Source: JBAXEO01 sp964541375
Lineage (GTDB): Bacteria; Actinomycetota; Coriobacteriia; Anaerosomatales; JAAXUF01
Assembly: GCA_964541375.1 (NCBI GenBank)
Contig: CAZIPT010000004.1
Coordinates: forward strand, 1 to 60,052
Direction: 5' to 3'
DNA: 60,052 nucleotides
Shown: one piece after another, positions 24,092 to 33,695 of the stretch
Position numbering within the stretch: position 1 is the stretch's first letter
Layout of the letters: each line of letters starts with the position of its first letter
Position numbers and translations under genes: made by a program
The notes under the pieces: model-generated
The model's database searches: none
What the model was told of the DNA's origin: nothing
What the model saw: the letters and a program-made list of their open reading frames with translations, nothing else

Positions 24092-26050
24092 ATGGCGCCG
24101 CGGGTGAAGGATGCGCTCTTGGTGGCACCAGCGCCTGACGAGCTCGGTCCCATGCTGGGGCCGAAGCCGACGCTCGCGCTGCGCGATCGGGTCGAGCATG
24201 CCACGCACGCGGGCACGTGGCGCCTCGACTTGGACACGGGTCAGCTGGACTGGTCGCCGGGAATGTTCAATGCCGCGGGCATCGAGGCTGGGTCCGTCGG
24301 TAGGGACCTGGCGGCAGTATCCGTCGGGCTGATGCACCCGGACGACCGGCAACGCGTCGAGGAGCTCATGCTTGACGCTCGGGATACGGGAGCCATTCCC
24401 GACTACGAGTATCGGATCATCCGGCCTGACGGAGAGATTCGCACGATGGCGGCATCCGCCGAGGCCGAATTCGACGCCGATGCGAGGCCTGTCGCTCTTG
24501 TCGGCTGTGCGCAGGACGTCACCGAGACGCGCGACGTGGAACAGGTGATCGATGCCCGGCTCCGACTCCTGCACTTCGCGGCGTCGCACTCACTTGGCGA
24601 TCTCTTGCAGGAGACTCTCGACGAGGCGGAGACCATGACCAGCAGCCTCATCGGCTTCTACCACTTCGTCGATGATGGCGAGGAGGGCCTGACGCTGCAG
24701 AACTGGTCCACGCGCACCAAACATGACTTCTGCAAAGCGGCTGGGCGAGGTCTGCACTATCCCGTCTCACAGGCGGGCGTCTGGGTCGACTGCGTGAGGC
24801 AGCGCGATGTCGTCATACATAACGACTACGAGTCCCTGACCACCAAGAGGGGGTTGCCTGAGGGACACGCTCCGGTCGTGCGGGAGTTGGTGGTGCCGGT
24901 GCTGAGGGACGGGTCGGTTCGGGCGATCCTCGGAGTCGGCAACAAGCAGGTTGACTACACCGCGCGTGACGTCGAGGTCGTCTCGGCGCTGGCGGACTTC
25001 GCCTGGGAGATAGCCGAACGGAAGCGTACTGAGGAGGAGCTGGAAGAGAACCGCGAGCGAAACACCGAGCTCACCCAGACCATTGCGCAGGGTGTCGTCT
25101 ATCACGATGCCAACGGGAAGGTCACTGCGGCGAACCCGGCGGCGTGCCGAATCCTGGGCCTGTCGATGGACGAGATAACCGAGCGGTTCGCCCTCGACAA
25201 CGGATTCCAGATGATTCGTGAGGACGGCTCGAGGCTGCCCAGCAGGGAGCACCCGGCAGTCCTTGCGCTCAGCACCGGATGCGAGGTCAGAGGTGTGCCG
25301 ATTGGCATTGTCAGCCCGGGGCACGACGACGTCGTCTGGCTGCTGGTCGACGCGGTGCCACGCTTCCGCGCCGAGTCGGACGAACCGTTCGAGGTCCAGT
25401 CCACCTTCACGGACATCACCGAGATCAAACGCGCTGAGTCGGAGCTTGCCTCGAGCTTCGAACAGCTCGAGGTGATGTACGAAGAGACGATTGCCACGAT
25501 CGGCAACATCGCCGAGTTGCGAGACCCCTACACCGCGGGACATCAGAAACGGGTTGGCAAGCTGGCGGCCGTGATCGGGCGGCGGATGGGCTTGGATGAC
25601 GATGCCGTGCGGGGGCTTCTCATCGCGGGAACAGTCCACGACATCGGCAAGATGACGGTCCCGGCGGAGACGCTGAGCAGGCCCGGAAAGCTCAGCGACA
25701 CGGAGCTGGAGTTGGTGCGAACTCACACGTCCGCCGGCAGTGCGATCCTCGGACACATCGACTTCCCCTGGCCCGTCGCCGCAGTCGCTCTGCAACACCA
25801 CGAGCGTCTTGACGGCTCGGGCTATCCGGAAGGACTCGCTGGTGATCAGATTCTCCTGGAGGCACGGATCATGGCCGTTGCCGACGTGGTTGAGGCGATG
25901 TCGTCGCACCGACCGTATCGTCCCGCGCTGGGTGTCGATGCCGCGCTGGAAGAGATCACGCGGGGGCGGGGCAGCGTCTACGACCCGGATGCGGTCGACG
26001 CATGCGTGGCCGTCATCAGGGAGGATAGGTTCTTGATGGAGCCCATCTAG
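24092..26050 (+). CDS. PAS-GAF-PAS-HD-GYP c-di-GMP phosphodiesterase
   Basis: The 652-residue cytoplasmic protein starts at ATG with GGGGGGTG upstream. PAS 1 is about residues 30-145. The GAF domain (about 150-315) is of the type with IGFYHFVDDGEEGLTLQNWS, VIHNDYESL and ILGVGNKQVDY. PAS 2 is about 330-455. The HD-GYP domain (about 465-652) has HDIGK with HD at 516-517 and HHERLDGSGYP, so both the metal site and the GYP signature are intact. Such enzymes hydrolyse c-di-GMP to GMP. The front end is strikingly similar to that of the GGDEF protein at 39663-42038. Confidence 0.95.
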   Translation: MAPRVKDALLVAPAPDELGPMLGPKPTLALRDRVEHATHAGTWRLDLDTGQLDWSPGMFNAAGIEAGSVGRDLAAVSVGLMHPDDRQRVEELMLDARDTGAIPDYEYRIIRPDGEIRTMAASAEAEFDADARPVALVGCAQDVTETRDVEQVIDARLRLLHFAASHSLGDLLQETLDEAETMTSSLIGFYHFVDDGEEGLTLQNWSTRTKHDFCKAAGRGLHYPVSQAGVWVDCVRQRDVVIHNDYESLTTKRGLPEGHAPVVRELVVPVLRDGSVRAILGVGNKQVDYTARDVEVVSALADFAWEIAERKRTEEELEENRERNTELTQTIAQGVVYHDANGKVTAANPAACRILGLSMDEITERFALDNGFQMIREDGSRLPSREHPAVLALSTGCEVRGVPIGIVSPGHDDVVWLLVDAVPRFRAESDEPFEVQSTFTDITEIKRAESELASSFEQLEVMYEETIATIGNIAELRDPYTAGHQKRVGKLAAVIGRRMGLDDDAVRGLLIAGTVHDIGKMTVPAETLSRPGKLSDTELELVRTHTSAGSAILGHIDFPWPVAAVALQHHERLDGSGYPEGLAGDQILLEARIMAVADVVEAMSSHRPYRPALGVDAALEEITRGRGSVYDPDAVDACVAVIREDRFLMEPI

Positions 26051-26144
26051 CCCTTGGCTCGCGGAGCACAGAGTGTCGCATGCCGATTCACCTTGCCGGT
26101 ATGCGAAACTGGTCCCGATCTAGCGCCCCGTTTCAGGAGCTTCC

Positions 26145-27158
26145 TTGTCGCCCACGCTCACGGTTGTCATCCCTGCGCTCAACGAATCCGAGCGCCTGCC
26201 AGACCTCCTCGGCACGCTGGCGCGGCAGACGCGGCCGCCGGACCAGGTCGTGATCGCGGACGCGGGTTCGACCGACGGCACTCGTGCCATCGCCGAGCAG
26301 CACGGCGCGCAGGTGGTCGAGGGCGGCAAGCCTGCAGCCGGTCGCAACGCAGGCGCCCGCGTCGCGACCTCCGACCTCATTCTGTTCCTCGACGCCGACG
26401 ACGAGCTGGACGACGACTTCGTCGCGACCGCGATTGCCGAGTTCGGCGAGCGCGAATTGGCCGTTGCGACCACCTTCGTCGACCCGATCGAGCGCGACGC
26501 TCGCAACGTCTTCGCGTGCGAGGTCGTCAACATGTACCTCGACGTGATGCAGTACGTCGCGCCGCACGCGCCTGGGTTCTGCATCCTCGTTCGCCGAGAA
26601 GTCCACGAGACCATCGGCGGCTTCGACGAGACCGTCGTGCTCGCCGAGGACCACGACTACGTTCAGCGCGCGGCCGGTCAGGGCACTTTCCGCGTGCTCC
26701 GAAACTGCATGGTGGGCACATCGATGCGGCGCATTGAGAAGGAGGGCCTGGTCCGCCTCGCCTTTAAGTACCTCTACTGCGAGCTGTACGTGGTCACTGG
26801 TCGTCCCATCCGAGAAGTCCCGTTCGACTACGAGTTCGCCGCGTTCGCGCCCACCGCCGAGAAGGGCGGACCTCCGGCCATCGAAGCGCTGCGAGCGCAG
26901 ATCGGCGAGCTGGCGGACGCGGTCTTCTCGGCGTCTGCTGATGGCATCGAATCGCTGGTCAAGCTCGGCTCGGCCGATGTTTCGCCGACGGCGTTCGACC
27001 GCGCTTTGCGCGAGCTGGCCGGCGCGGACATCAAGCGGCTGGAGCGCTACATCGGCGCACGCGCGCGTCTTGCGCGGCGTACGCCTCGGAAGGCGGCGGA
27101 GCGCATTCGCGCTGCTGGCGGCGCCATCTGGCGAGGTCTCGGCGGGAACGCCGAGTAG
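26145..27158 (+). CDS. family 2 glycosyltransferase
   Basis: TTG 26145 is preceded by CAGGAG. The 337-residue GT-A protein opens LTVVIPALNESERLPDLLG, with VVIADAGSTDGT for nucleotide binding, LILFLDADDELDDDF (the DxD metal site) and the acceptor-side GGFDETVVLAEDHDY. The C-terminal ~100 residues are helical and basic and have no membrane span. It should transfer a sugar from a nucleotide donor to a cell-surface or lipid acceptor. No other glycan genes are beside it, so the product is unknown. Confidence 0.88.
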   Translation: MSPTLTVVIPALNESERLPDLLGTLARQTRPPDQVVIADAGSTDGTRAIAEQHGAQVVEGGKPAAGRNAGARVATSDLILFLDADDELDDDFVATAIAEFGERELAVATTFVDPIERDARNVFACEVVNMYLDVMQYVAPHAPGFCILVRREVHETIGGFDETVVLAEDHDYVQRAAGQGTFRVLRNCMVGTSMRRIEKEGLVRLAFKYLYCELYVVTGRPIREVPFDYEFAAFAPTAEKGGPPAIEALRAQIGELADAVFSASADGIESLVKLGSADVSPTAFDRALRELAGADIKRLERYIGARARLARRTPRKAAERIRAAGGAIWRGLGGNAE

Positions 27159-27212
27159 GGCAACGAGGCCGCTCGGGCAGGAATAGCGCGTCTCGGTGGG
27201 TATATCACTCCT

Positions 27213-27333
27213 TGAAGGGGAGTAGTCGGCCGGGCGTTGCTCGGCGGTCCGGTCGTCATCACGGGTGCCTCGCACGGACCCCGGGCGGACCATAAGGAGA
27301 CCAGACCTTCGGCGCGAAGCATGCCGAGGGTCT
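27213..27333 (+). promoter_or_regulatory. yybP-ykoY-like manganese riboswitch with terminator
   Basis: The leader of the P-type ATPase carries the family's marks: GAAGGGGAGTAG (27214-27225), GTCGTCATCACGGGTG in the middle, then CCGGGCGGACC and GGAGACCAGACCTTC (27297-27310). P1 would be GAAGG (27214-27218) with CCTTC (27306-27310). The same CCTTC is needed for the downstream terminator, AGACCTTCGGC (27303-27313) with GCCGAGGGTCT (27323-27333) followed by TTCTGTG. Ligand binding should therefore prevent termination, an ON switch as known for Mn2+-responsive members upstream of cation pumps. Confidence 0.75.
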
Positions 27334-27407
27334 TTCTGTGTCCTCGTCCTGTCCCGGCCTAGCTGGGTGAATTCGCGTCGCATGCCGTCTGGACACAGGA
27401 GGAAGCG

Positions 27408-30116
27408 ATGACGACCGCCCCGTCAGCACCCGAGAAACCGATAGGCCCGCCGCCCACGGCCTGGTACCGACTGTCGGTCCCCGAGACGCTCGAACGCGCG
27501 CAGACCCGGTCGGGCCGCGGCTTGGATACGGCGACCGCAGCCGAGCGGCTTGCGATTGACGGCCCCAACGAGCTCGCACCGCCTCCGCGGCCTTCTCGGC
27601 TGCGGATGTTCGTGTCGCAGTTCAACGACATCATGGTGTGGCTGCTGATCGTCGCCGCGTCGATTGCCGCAGTGGGGCGGGACTGGGTGGACGCCGCGGT
27701 GATCATGGTGATCATCGTGCTCAACGCGGTGTTGGGGTTCGTCCAGGAGAACAAGGCCGAGCAGGCGATCGACGCCCTGCGTGAGATGTCGGCGCCCCAT
27801 GCGACGGTGCTGCGCGACGGACGCAAGGCAACGCTTTCAGCTGGCGAGCTGGTGGTGGGCGACATCGTGGTTCTGACGGCGGGCGACATCGTGCCGGCCG
27901 ACCTGCGCCTGATCGAGGTCGCCGATCTGCAAGTCGACGAGTCCTCCCTCACAGGCGAGTCGCTGGCGGTCCTCAAGAGCACCGACGCTCTCGACGGCGC
28001 CGACCTGGTCCTGGGCGACCGCGGCAACATGGCGAGCCTGGGCTCGACGATCCAACGGGGCCGCGGGCTTGGCGTTGTCGTGGCGACCGGCGAGCGCACC
28101 GAACTCGGCCGGATCGCCGAGGTCGCCAGCGGTCAGGAGCCCTTGACGCCGCTCCAGCGCGAGCTCAAGCGCGTCGGCCGTTTCATCGCGGCGTTCGTGG
28201 TGGTCGCCTCAGGCCTGGTGTTCGCCGCCGGAGCCATCGCGGGCCGACCGCTCGACGAGATGTTCCTCGCAGCGATCTCGCTGGCCGTCTCGGCGATTCC
28301 CGAGGCGCTGACGGCTGTCGTGACCATCACGCTGGGTGTGGGCGTCAAGCGCATGGCCGAGAAGCGCGCGATCGTGCGCAAGATGCATTCGGTCGAGACG
28401 CTCGGGTCGACCGACGTGATCGCTACCGACAAGACCGGCACGCTCACGCTCAACGAGATGACGGTCGTTGCGCTCGAGGGCCCCGACGGCAGCTCCATCG
28501 GTCCCGCCGACATGGGAGCCGATGCGCCCGATTGGGCCAAGCGCATGCTCCGCGCCGGCATCATGGTCAACGACGCCGAGGTCACCGCCGCCCAGGCGGT
28601 GGGTGATCCCACCGAGACCGCGCTGGTCGCTGCGGCGCAACGCGCGGGCCTCGAAAAGGCCGTGCTTGAATCGCTGGCGCCGCGCCTCCACGAAGTCGCG
28701 TTCACGTCGGAGCGCAAGATGATGACCACGCTCCATCAGGACTCCGACGGCTGGATCGCCTACACCAAGGGCGCTCCCGAGAAGGTCCTGCGTCTGTGCA
28801 CGCTCGACCCGCGCACGCTCGCCGAGGTCGAGGCCACACTTGTGCGCATGGCCTCGGGCGGCCTGCGCACCCTCGCAGTCGCCGAGAGACGCTTTGACTC
28901 GCGCCCGGAGAACCTCGAACTCGCCGAGGAGCAGCTCACCCTGCTCGGCGTGGTCGGCATGGTCGATCCGCCCCGGCCGGAGGTGCCCGAGGCGATCCGC
29001 GTCGCGCAACACGCCGGCGTGCGCGTGATCATGGTGACCGGCGACCACGAGGTCACCGCCCGCGCCATCGCGACCGAGGTGGGACTGCCTGAGGGTGGAA
29101 GCGTGCTCAGCGGCCGTGACATCGAGCGCATGGACGACGACGAGCTCGCCGTCGCACTGGTCGACGCCAGCGTCGTGGCCCGGGTCGACCCGCTGCACAA
29201 GATGCGGATCGTGAAGGCGCTGCAGGCGGGCGGGCACGTCGTCGCGGTCACCGGCGACGGCGTCAACGACGCGCCGGCTCTCTCGGCAGCCGATGTGGGC
29301 GTCGCGATGGGCATCACAGGCACCGAAGTCGCCAAGGACGCTTCGGACATGGTGCTCGCCGATGACAACTTCGCGACTATCGTCTCGGCGATAGCTGAGG
29401 GGCGCGTGGTCTTCACCAACCTCTCGAAGTTCATCCAGTTCCTGCTCTCGGCCAACATGAGCCAGGTGCTGCTGATGTTCCTTGCCACGGTGGCCGGCCT
29501 GCCCGTTCCGCTCTACCCGGTGCAGCTGCTCTGGACCAACATGGCGACAGACAGCCTCCCGGCCCTCGCGCTTGGCGTCGATCCTGCCGAGGAGGGCATG
29601 ATGGACCGCCCGCCGAGAGGCCCCGGCGAAGGCATCATGACTCGGCAGTCGGTCGCGCAGATCGTGGCGCGTGGTTCGGTGCTGATGGTCGGGACACTCG
29701 GCGCGTATCTGGGCGTGCTCGCGTTCTATGGAGTGCCGCTTTCGCACGACGCATTCGCGCCACAGTACGCGCACTACGTGATGTCGGCGCAGACCGCCGC
29801 GTTTACCGCGCTGGTCTTCCAGAAGCTGCTGTTCTCGCTCACGTTCCGATCGCTGGAACACTCGATCTTCTCGCGCGCGAGCTTTGGGAACCCGCTACTA
29901 CTTGGGGCGATCGCCGTCGGTGCGCTCATGCAGCTGGTCGTCGTCTACTTTCCCGGCGCCGAGGAGATCTTCCGCACCGTGCCGCTGGGGCTCGCCGAGT
30001 GGCAGATCATGGCGCCGGCGATCGTGCTGCCCGTGCTGGTGATCGACGCGTTCAAGGTATTTCGGGCACGGCGTGCGGCGCGGGTGAAAGCGGACGCCGA
30101 CCGCCTCGCCGCCTAG
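27408..30116 (+). CDS. P2-type cation-transporting ATPase (probable Mn2+/Ca2+ exporter)
   Basis: The 902-residue pump starts at ATG with AGGAGGAAGCG upstream. Landmarks: LTGES (actuator), SAIPEAL in M4, DKTGTLT (phosphorylated Asp), KGAPEKV (nucleotide domain), TGDGVNDAPAL (hinge) and four to six C-terminal helices. The cation site II residues (Glu of PEAL; Asn and Asp of NMATDSLP in M6) are kept, whereas the M5 acidic residue of calcium site I is replaced (SANMSQVL). That one-site pattern is as in secretory-pathway Ca/Mn pumps. The riboswitch in its leader argues for manganese efflux. Confidence 0.92.
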   Translation: MTTAPSAPEKPIGPPPTAWYRLSVPETLERAQTRSGRGLDTATAAERLAIDGPNELAPPPRPSRLRMFVSQFNDIMVWLLIVAASIAAVGRDWVDAAVIMVIIVLNAVLGFVQENKAEQAIDALREMSAPHATVLRDGRKATLSAGELVVGDIVVLTAGDIVPADLRLIEVADLQVDESSLTGESLAVLKSTDALDGADLVLGDRGNMASLGSTIQRGRGLGVVVATGERTELGRIAEVASGQEPLTPLQRELKRVGRFIAAFVVVASGLVFAAGAIAGRPLDEMFLAAISLAVSAIPEALTAVVTITLGVGVKRMAEKRAIVRKMHSVETLGSTDVIATDKTGTLTLNEMTVVALEGPDGSSIGPADMGADAPDWAKRMLRAGIMVNDAEVTAAQAVGDPTETALVAAAQRAGLEKAVLESLAPRLHEVAFTSERKMMTTLHQDSDGWIAYTKGAPEKVLRLCTLDPRTLAEVEATLVRMASGGLRTLAVAERRFDSRPENLELAEEQLTLLGVVGMVDPPRPEVPEAIRVAQHAGVRVIMVTGDHEVTARAIATEVGLPEGGSVLSGRDIERMDDDELAVALVDASVVARVDPLHKMRIVKALQAGGHVVAVTGDGVNDAPALSAADVGVAMGITGTEVAKDASDMVLADDNFATIVSAIAEGRVVFTNLSKFIQFLLSANMSQVLLMFLATVAGLPVPLYPVQLLWTNMATDSLPALALGVDPAEEGMMDRPPRGPGEGIMTRQSVAQIVARGSVLMVGTLGAYLGVLAFYGVPLSHDAFAPQYAHYVMSAQTAAFTALVFQKLLFSLTFRSLEHSIFSRASFGNPLLLGAIAVGALMQLVVVYFPGAEEIFRTVPLGLAEWQIMAPAIVLPVLVIDAFKVFRARRAARVKADADRLAA

Positions 30117-30213
30117 TCCAGACCCGAGAGGCGTCGGCACTGAGCGTCTCCCCTTGGTCGAGGTGGGCGCGCACAATCGCGAATGACGGGCTGTAGTCGA
30201 TCTCGGTAGCCAT
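30117..30213 (-). pseudogene. 5' remnant of an AIM24/TIGR00266-family gene
   Basis: On the minus strand, ATG 30213 opens MATEIDYSPSFAIVRAHLDQ followed by GETLSADASRVW, which matches the beginning of AIM24-family proteins (EI.Y.PSFA...V.L..GE...A.AG.MV). The match ends where the P-type ATPase stop codon begins, and the frame soon closes. No ribosome-binding site is evident. It looks like a truncated leftover. Confidence 0.45.
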
Positions 30214-30270
30214 GAGGAGTCTCTTTCTCATGGCTCATTCAAGGCATCACTTCTGATTGCCGCGGAAGGG

Positions 30271-31092
30271 CTACTTCGCGAACGTCGCCAGAAGCCACGC
30301 GCCGATCAGCGGCATCGTGAAGATGAACCAGTCGTTGAAGATGTGCGCACCGGTCGAGACCCAGATGTTCTTGGTCTTCATGTAGGCGAGCGAGAGAATC
30401 AGGCGAGCGAGGCTGATTGTCAGGAGGACCTGCATCACGTTCCAGTTGTAGGTGGGCAGGTGGAGCAGCCCGAAGATGATCGCCGAGATCACCCAGGCCC
30501 ACAACACGCTCCCCTTGCGGCCCATCTTGAACGTCTTGGTAAACAGATACATGATCGCCAGGAAAGGCAGGATGGTGAGGAGCTCCTCGCCAAACAACTG
30601 AATTCCGGTGCCGGAGTAGAACGCGAAGAGCCCGGCCGGCCCCTTGCCGACGACTGCGGTGGCAGCCGGGTTCGCCGCAGTTGTGAAGAGCCTCATGGTG
30701 ATGGCGCCGACACCCGTCGTCACGAGGACGTTGATGATGCCGAACCCGAACATCCACAAGACGTCCTTGAAGCCGACCTTTCGGAAGATCGCCTTCCAGT
30801 GCTTGGGGGTTACGAAGGCGAGTGCGAGGAGCGGGATCGCGACGAACAGCACGCGGGGGATGAATGGGAGCCAATCGCCCTTCAAGTGGTCGAGGCCGTA
30901 CCCGAGAATCAGAAAGCTCACCGCCACGGCGACCATGACGATCGCCCACTGGACGCCTGTGATGATCGTCGGCCAGCCGCGGTAGTAGGGGAAGTCGTCC
31001 CCGTTCTTGTACTCGAGCCAGTTGAATCGCTCATTCTTGGGCACCTCAGGTGCGCCCATCGTGCTCGACGATGCATCGGCGGTACGGGACAC
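30271..31092 (-). CDS. CPBP-family (CAAX-like) intramembrane metalloprotease
   Basis: GTG 31092 is preceded by GAGGAGG. The 273-residue protein has a hydrophilic start and about seven or eight helices. The catalytic motifs are FGEELLTI (EE), IIFGLLHLPTYN (His) and STGAHIFNDW (HxxxN). CPBP proteases process prenylated or peptide substrates, often bacteriocin-related; the target here is unknown. Another CPBP gene exists only as a fragment at 8163-8371. Confidence 0.88.
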   Translation of the reverse strand: MSRTADASSSTMGAPEVPKNERFNWLEYKNGDDFPYYRGWPTIITGVQWAIVMVAVAVSFLILGYGLDHLKGDWLPFIPRVLFVAIPLLALAFVTPKHWKAIFRKVGFKDVLWMFGFGIINVLVTTGVGAITMRLFTTAANPAATAVVGKGPAGLFAFYSGTGIQLFGEELLTILPFLAIMYLFTKTFKMGRKGSVLWAWVISAIIFGLLHLPTYNWNVMQVLLTISLARLILSLAYMKTKNIWVSTGAHIFNDWFIFTMPLIGAWLLATFAK

Positions 31093-31131
31093 GGGTTTCC
31101 TCCTCCTGTTGGGCTGCGGGACGATGCTGCT

Positions 31132-31419
31132 TCAGATGTGCCCATATTCCGCGTATTCGGACCCGGGGACGCATAGGATTCCTCGGCAGTAGATGGATGA
31201 CATCGGGGCAGTATCGTCTGCGATATCGTCTCGATAGCTGAACGGCGCGTCGGCGACGTGCGCCTTGAGGTCGGCGAGGCGATTGTCGGCCTCGGACTGG
31301 GTGATGAGGCCGTCGCCGACCTCACTGTCGAGTGCGGCCTTGGGCGCATGCGGCGCGAGCTCGACGATCTGGGCGGCCGTCACGTTCTTCGGCGCGCCAC
31401 GGCGCGGGTACGAAGTCAA
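31132..31419 (-). CDS. small hypothetical protein, possible gene remnant
   Basis: TTG 31419 opens a 95-residue frame. Its middle (LITQSEADNRLADLKAHVAD) resembles helical EF-hand-like or DUF2680-type segments (G.ITQ.QAD..LA.L). The last 35 residues look random. No convincing ribosome-binding site. It follows the SARP gene stop by 34 bases on the same strand. It may be a decayed secreted protein rather than a working gene. Confidence 0.35.
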   Translation of the reverse strand: MTSYPRRGAPKNVTAAQIVELAPHAPKAALDSEVGDGLITQSEADNRLADLKAHVADAPFSYRDDIADDTAPMSSIYCRGILCVPGSEYAEYGHI

Positions 31420-31452
31420 AATGCTACGCGCTGTCCGGTCGTCGGCGATGGG

Positions 31453-33507
31453 CTAGCCGTCTGCGGTTGCCGCTTCCTGCATGGATTGTCTGATCTGCCG
31501 AGCATGGAGCCCCATGCCCAGGCGGTCGCAGAGTGCCAGCGCGTCAGCGAACGCAAGGTCGGCGGCGGGTTGGTCAGCGCGGTCTTGCGCGAGCAGCGCC
31601 TCGACCCAGAGCGCGTTCACGAGCGTCCACTCGTCGGCCGGGTCGCGGTCATTGAGCGCAGTGGACAAGCTCTTCTCGGCGGCTGTGTCGTCGCCCAGAA
31701 GGTGCAGCGCGTGAGCGCGGTAAGCCTCGAAGATGGCCGAGAACGGAGGAGATCCGGCTTCGGCGCCGGCGGCAATACCGATGTCGGCCCACTCCAGCGC
31801 ATCGGCAGGCAAGTCGAACTCGAGCATCGCTTCACACAACTGACGCGTGAACAGCGGAACCTGTTCAGGGATGATCTCCGGCATGTGCGCCTTGATCAGC
31901 TCAGCTGCAGCGAGACAGGCCGCCCGCGAATCGCGGGGCCTCATCAGGAGACGCGAAGCGTGGAGCGCGTGCTCCGGAAGGTAGGCCTCGTAGTCGGGCA
32001 GCGGGTTGAGCTGACGCACCCGTGCCTGCTTCCCCATGAAGTAATACGTGGTCATTGCGAGCATCCGCGCGGGAATCTCACCACTCGCACGCTCCATCCC
32101 GGGCGGCAAGGTCCCCAAGACCGCGAGCAGCTCCTCGTGCCGCTGGGCGCTGACCTTCATGTCGCCCGTGAGAAGTGCCAACTCAGCGTAGTAGATCATG
32201 AAGGTGATCGTCGCCGACGGGTCAGCGGAGTAGGGGACGAGCCCACTGACCCTCTCGAGACGCTCGCCGGCGCTGGTCAGCCGGCAGGTGGCGAAATCCA
32301 TCACCGACATCATCGTCTCGATCCGGATCTCGTAGTCACGGTTGTGGAGTCGCTTGGCCAGCTTAAGTCCCTCTTCACTCAGGCTCGCCAAACGCGCGCC
32401 ATCCCCGGTGACTGCCGCCACGTTGGCGGCGGTGTGCAAGGCGCGGCAGTAGATGGCAGATTCCCCGAATCGTCGGTAGTAGGAGAGGGCATGCTCGATC
32501 TCGGGTACGGCGAGATCAGGTCGCGGGCCGGTATACGTGCCGATCAGCGCGGACGCGCGCGATAGTGAGACTCGAGCGAGACCCTCCTCGTCGTCTGCTT
32601 CCTGGTACAGCCGCTGCGCCCGTTCAAGCGTCCTTAGTGCTGCATCCGAGTCGCCGGTATCGGTCTGGCTGTCGGCCATCGCGACGAGTAGCCCAGCCCG
32701 GTAGAGCGGCCCCCCGATGACGTCCTTACCGAAGCGGTCGGGGACCCCCCTGCGCTGTCGCGAAGGCTTCTTACTGTCACGGGGTTTCAGGCCGATCTCC
32801 CGGCACAACTCCATGGTTGCGGGAGACGGTTCAACGCCCAGCTCGTCCAGCAATTGCGTGCGGCACGCCTCAAATTGCTGGAGCGCTCCTGCAGGGTTTC
32901 CGCTCTGGCCGTGCAAGCGCATGAGCGCGCAGTGCGCTTCCTCATTCAGGGGCTCAGCGGCCACCAGTCGGGTGGCGTAGGGGATCGCCGCCTCGTAGAG
33001 GCCCGCCCGGCTGAGTTCGGTTACTGCCTGGCGCAGTAGAGCGAGATGTACCGCATCGAGCCGGCGGCGTTCCTGGGCGGCCCAATCGCTGTCGATGGTT
33101 GGCAGGAACAGCCCCGTGTACCCTGCGGCTGCGCTGATCACTTGCGATAGCGAACCCTCAGGAGAATCGAGTGCTGCTCGGGCAGCTCCTTCAAAGTCCA
33201 GAGCGTCGACTACGACATCGTGGCCGTTGGGTCGAACGCAGACGTCGGTTCTGCGCACCTCAAGAACGCCGTCACACCCCGCCGCTCCCAGAGTGCCGCG
33301 CAGTCGGTACAGCGACTGCCGCAGATTGGCGGACGCACGAGCGTCTGTCACCTCGGGCCACAGCATCGATCGCAGCCGCTCGCGCGAAATCCATTTCTCC
33401 TTGTTCCACAACAGAAAGGCAGCGAGTTCAGCAACCTTCGAGGTAGGAAAGCTCACCGGTTCGTTGTCGACAAAGAGAGAGAGTCCACCCAGCATTCGTG
33501 CGCGCAT
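31453..33507 (-). CDS. SARP/BTAD-family transcriptional regulator with TPR-like C terminus
   Basis: ATG 33507 follows GGGGGAG. The 684-residue protein starts with an OmpR-type winged helix (about 1-95; FPTSKVAELAAFLLWNKEKW, LWPEVTDARASANLRQSLYR). The bacterial transcriptional activation domain comes next (about 95-240; ALMRLHGQSGNPAGALQQFE, LLDELGVEPSPAT), then a long stretch of helical TPR-like repeats (about 265-680). SARPs bind direct repeats with an 11-bp period and activate transcription, mostly in actinobacteria. An 11-bp tandem repeat lies upstream of the gene before it (35123-35144). Confidence 0.88.
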   Translation of the reverse strand: MRARMLGGLSLFVDNEPVSFPTSKVAELAAFLLWNKEKWISRERLRSMLWPEVTDARASANLRQSLYRLRGTLGAAGCDGVLEVRRTDVCVRPNGHDVVVDALDFEGAARAALDSPEGSLSQVISAAAGYTGLFLPTIDSDWAAQERRRLDAVHLALLRQAVTELSRAGLYEAAIPYATRLVAAEPLNEEAHCALMRLHGQSGNPAGALQQFEACRTQLLDELGVEPSPATMELCREIGLKPRDSKKPSRQRRGVPDRFGKDVIGGPLYRAGLLVAMADSQTDTGDSDAALRTLERAQRLYQEADDEEGLARVSLSRASALIGTYTGPRPDLAVPEIEHALSYYRRFGESAIYCRALHTAANVAAVTGDGARLASLSEEGLKLAKRLHNRDYEIRIETMMSVMDFATCRLTSAGERLERVSGLVPYSADPSATITFMIYYAELALLTGDMKVSAQRHEELLAVLGTLPPGMERASGEIPARMLAMTTYYFMGKQARVRQLNPLPDYEAYLPEHALHASRLLMRPRDSRAACLAAAELIKAHMPEIIPEQVPLFTRQLCEAMLEFDLPADALEWADIGIAAGAEAGSPPFSAIFEAYRAHALHLLGDDTAAEKSLSTALNDRDPADEWTLVNALWVEALLAQDRADQPAADLAFADALALCDRLGMGLHARQIRQSMQEAATADG

Positions 33508-33638
33508 CGTTGCTCCCCCGAGCTGCTCGCAGTGCCCCCTTGGCCTCGCGCAGGAGTGCAGCAGAGACCAACAGCAGGTTATTCCACTGGTCCCAGGGAT
33601 TGCAAACATGGTGGATGAGCGGGAGCTGGCGACCGCAA

Positions 33639-33670
33639 AGAAGAAGGGCGGGATTGCCCCCGCCCTTCTT
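33639..33670 (-). terminator. intrinsic terminator after the secreted-protein gene
   Basis: On the minus strand AAGAAGGGCGGG pairs with CCCGCCCTTCTT around a six-base loop, followed by CTTTGC. It lies between the secreted-protein stop (33696) and the SARP start (33507), so the SARP gene probably has its own promoter or depends on read-through. Confidence 0.75.
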
Positions 33671-33695
33671 CTACTTTCGACGATCTGTCGGGTCC

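Noticed and set aside
30208..30235. Hairpin AGCCATGAG/CTCATGGCT as terminator of the P-type ATPase gene
   Set aside because: No U-tract follows on either strand and it overlaps the start of the AIM24-like remnant.
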